Below are positions 6,751-7,582 of a stretch of 7,582 bases of DNA, one piece after another (position 1 is the stretch's first letter; every line of letters starts with the position of its first letter). The position numbers were made by a program, and so were the translations under genes. The DNA is from an uncultured Bryobacterales bacterium (lineage in GTDB: Bacteria; Acidobacteriota; Terriglobia; Bryobacterales; Bryobacteraceae), in assembly GCA_937859895.1 (NCBI GenBank), contig CALMAV010000572.1:731-8312 (forward strand), read 5' to 3'. The notes below the pieces were generated by a model. The model worked only from the letters and a program-made list of their open reading frames with translations, searched no databases and was not told the DNA's origin.

Positions 6751-6803
6751 ACTACAAAGGGTATGAAGCTGTTGTGAAGTTTGACGAAGCCGCTCATATC
6801 TGA
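6747..6803 (+). pseudogene. hicB: HicB-family antitoxin, cut by an IS element after 18 codons
   Basis: The reading frame from the GTG at 6747 gives MNYKGYEAVVKFDEAAHI and then TGA. This is the usual N-terminus of type II HicB antitoxins, where the partly degenerate RNase H fold begins. A full protein is roughly 100 residues or more, with a DNA-binding domain at the C-terminus. Here the match stops abruptly at 6800, and the TGA is the first triplet of the adjacent IS3-type end. The rest of hicB should lie on the far side of the element, outside the window. The fragment cannot neutralise toxin or bind DNA. Its loss is tolerable because hicA is also broken. Confidence 0.75.
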
Positions 6804-6835
6804 TCTTGCCCCTGGAATCCGTATCTCATAACCAC

Positions 6836-7582
6836 TTACACAATCGTAGTCGTCGTGGCTGTGGGAAAGTTGGAAAGCGGTTTTTGCTTTCCAACTTTCC
6901 CACAGCCTTGTTGCTGATCCATTCCAACAGTAGTAGCTGCGGCCTTGCCCTGCCAGTTTTTTTCAAACTGCATCGGGCTGACATAGTGCAGCGTCGAGTG
7001 CAGTCGTGTGTGGTTATACCAGCGCAGGCGAGTCCAGTGTTTCATCTTTTGCCTGACGTAAAGTGGCAAACTTGCGCCCATGTAGTCGTTCCACCTTCAG
7101 GGAAGCAAACAGCGTTTCCGAACAGGCATTGTCCCAGCAGTCGCCTTTGCGGCTCATCGAGGGCTGGATGCCGAACCGTTGCAGAACTTGCTGGAACCCG
7201 TCACTGGCGTACTGGCTGCCTCGATCGCTGTGGAACAGCAATCCGGCATTGTGGCCCGGCACGCGTTGCTGCCAAGCCATGCGCAGTGCATCTTCGACTA
7301 ACCCCGAGCGCAGGTCCGGCCGCAGTGACCACCCGACCACGCGACGGCTGAACAGGTCCACCACCACGGCCAGAAACAGCCATCCTTCGTAGGTCCAGAT
7401 ATAAGTAATGTCACCGGTCCACACACGGTTCGGTTCGCTCACTGTGAACTGCCGATTCAGTAGGTTGGGCGCTATCGGTAAGCGGTGCCGGCTATCGGTG
7501 GTGACCAAGCGAAACCGCCGCTTGCCACGTGCTCGAATGCCGTGTCGCTGCATCAACCGTTGCACCCGCTCCTTGCCGACGT
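6836..7582 (-). pseudogene. IS3-family transposase OrfB (DDE), 5' cut by window edge, frameshifted near the C-terminus
   Basis: The frame is open from the right edge leftwards and encodes an rve-type DDE integrase core. Counting from the GTG at 7565, the catalytic residues are D52 (TGDITY), D114 (FHSDRGSQYAS) and E150 (DNACSETLFASLK). The second and third are separated by 35 residues, the DD(35)E spacing of the IS3 family. The frame then runs into TAA at 7014 after RQAKDETLDSPALV. The expected tail continues in the next frame as LRWYNHTRLHSTLHYVSPMQ, then FEKNWQGKAAA. At 7028-7031 four bases (TCGC) occupy the place of one Trp codon, so a one-base insertion is the simplest explanation. The second frame runs on through the hairpin at 6857-6907 to a TAA at 6836. 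All visible catalytic residues precede the break, but loss of the conserved C-terminal YN-H-R region should inactivate the enzyme. Confidence 0.88.
6857..6907. repeat. Perfect 22-bp inverted repeat with 7-base loop inside the transposase 3' end
   Basis: The left arm (6857-6878, beginning GGCTGTGGGAAAG) and right arm (6886-6907, ending CTTTCCCACAGCC) are exact reverse complements, separated by GGTTTTT. The T-run sits in the loop and none follows either arm, so this is not a standard intrinsic terminator. In RNA it would be a very stable hairpin just before the transposase stop. It might shield the IS from outside transcription or be a REP-like palindrome that landed in the element. Confidence 0.9.

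Larger units (their letters stand above)
6801..7582 (-). mobile_element. IS3-family insertion sequence, right part
   Basis: The element begins at 6801 with TGATCTTGCCCCTGG, which resembles IS3-type terminal repeats (TGATCTT...CCC, from memory). This coincides with the base where HicB similarity ends. The transposase gene reads leftwards and stops at 6836, 35 bp from the end, so this is the IRR side. The left terminal repeat, orfA and the programmed-frameshift region lie beyond the right edge. The target duplication cannot be checked; the three bases just before the element are ATC. The gene is frameshifted, so this copy probably cannot transpose on its own. Confidence 0.8.

Noticed and set aside
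1..7582. tRNA genes, CRISPR arrays, riboswitches and phage genes
   Set aside because: I looked for cloverleaf ends, regularly spaced repeats and known leader structures and saw none that could be supported.

Overview
The window reads as a bacterial chromosomal segment. It is built around the conserved operon rpmH-rnpA-yidD-yidC-jag/khpB-mnmE, all on the minus strand. The long periplasmic domain of YidC indicates a Gram-negative (diderm) cell. The style of YidC, of the Jag-like protein and of the secreted protein at the left edge suggests Acidobacteriota. That assignment is from memory of the families, not from a search.

Left to right. 1-477 (minus) is the 5' part of a gene for a secreted protein of unknown function, with a TTG start and a strong ribosome binding site, running off the left edge. 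478-638 is its upstream region and carries a compact cluster of overlapping inverted repeats. 639-1736 (minus) encodes a LuxR-type helix-turn-helix regulator with a PAS/GAF-like N-terminal half. 1895-3244 is mnmE, 3248-3877 a KH/R3H protein (Jag/KhpB), 3882-5588 yidC, 5621-5830 yidD, 5803-about 6159 rnpA and 6180-6347 rpmH. A near-consensus sigma-70 promoter at 6424-6452 drives the operon leftwards.

The operon supplies ribosomal protein L34, the protein subunit of RNase P, two membrane-protein insertion factors (YidD, YidC), an RNA-binding protein and the tRNA wobble-uridine GTPase MnmE. Two genes are missed by simple ORF calling. rpmH is very short. rnpA has no ATG, GTG or TTG in frame before its conserved core.

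Right of the operon promoter, on the opposite strand, is a dead hicA-hicB toxin-antitoxin pair (6495-6803). hicA carries two frameshifts, and hicB is cut after 18 codons by an IS3-family element whose terminal TGA supplies the stop codon. The element (6801 to the right edge) contains a DDE transposase reading leftwards, itself frameshifted near its C-terminus, and a perfect 22-bp inverted repeat inside the 3' end of the gene. The right edge is therefore a decayed accessory insertion abutting a housekeeping operon. No clearly new system is visible. The most notable points are the nested hicAB/IS decay, the missing rnpA start codon, the embedded hairpin and the palindrome cluster upstream of the secreted protein.
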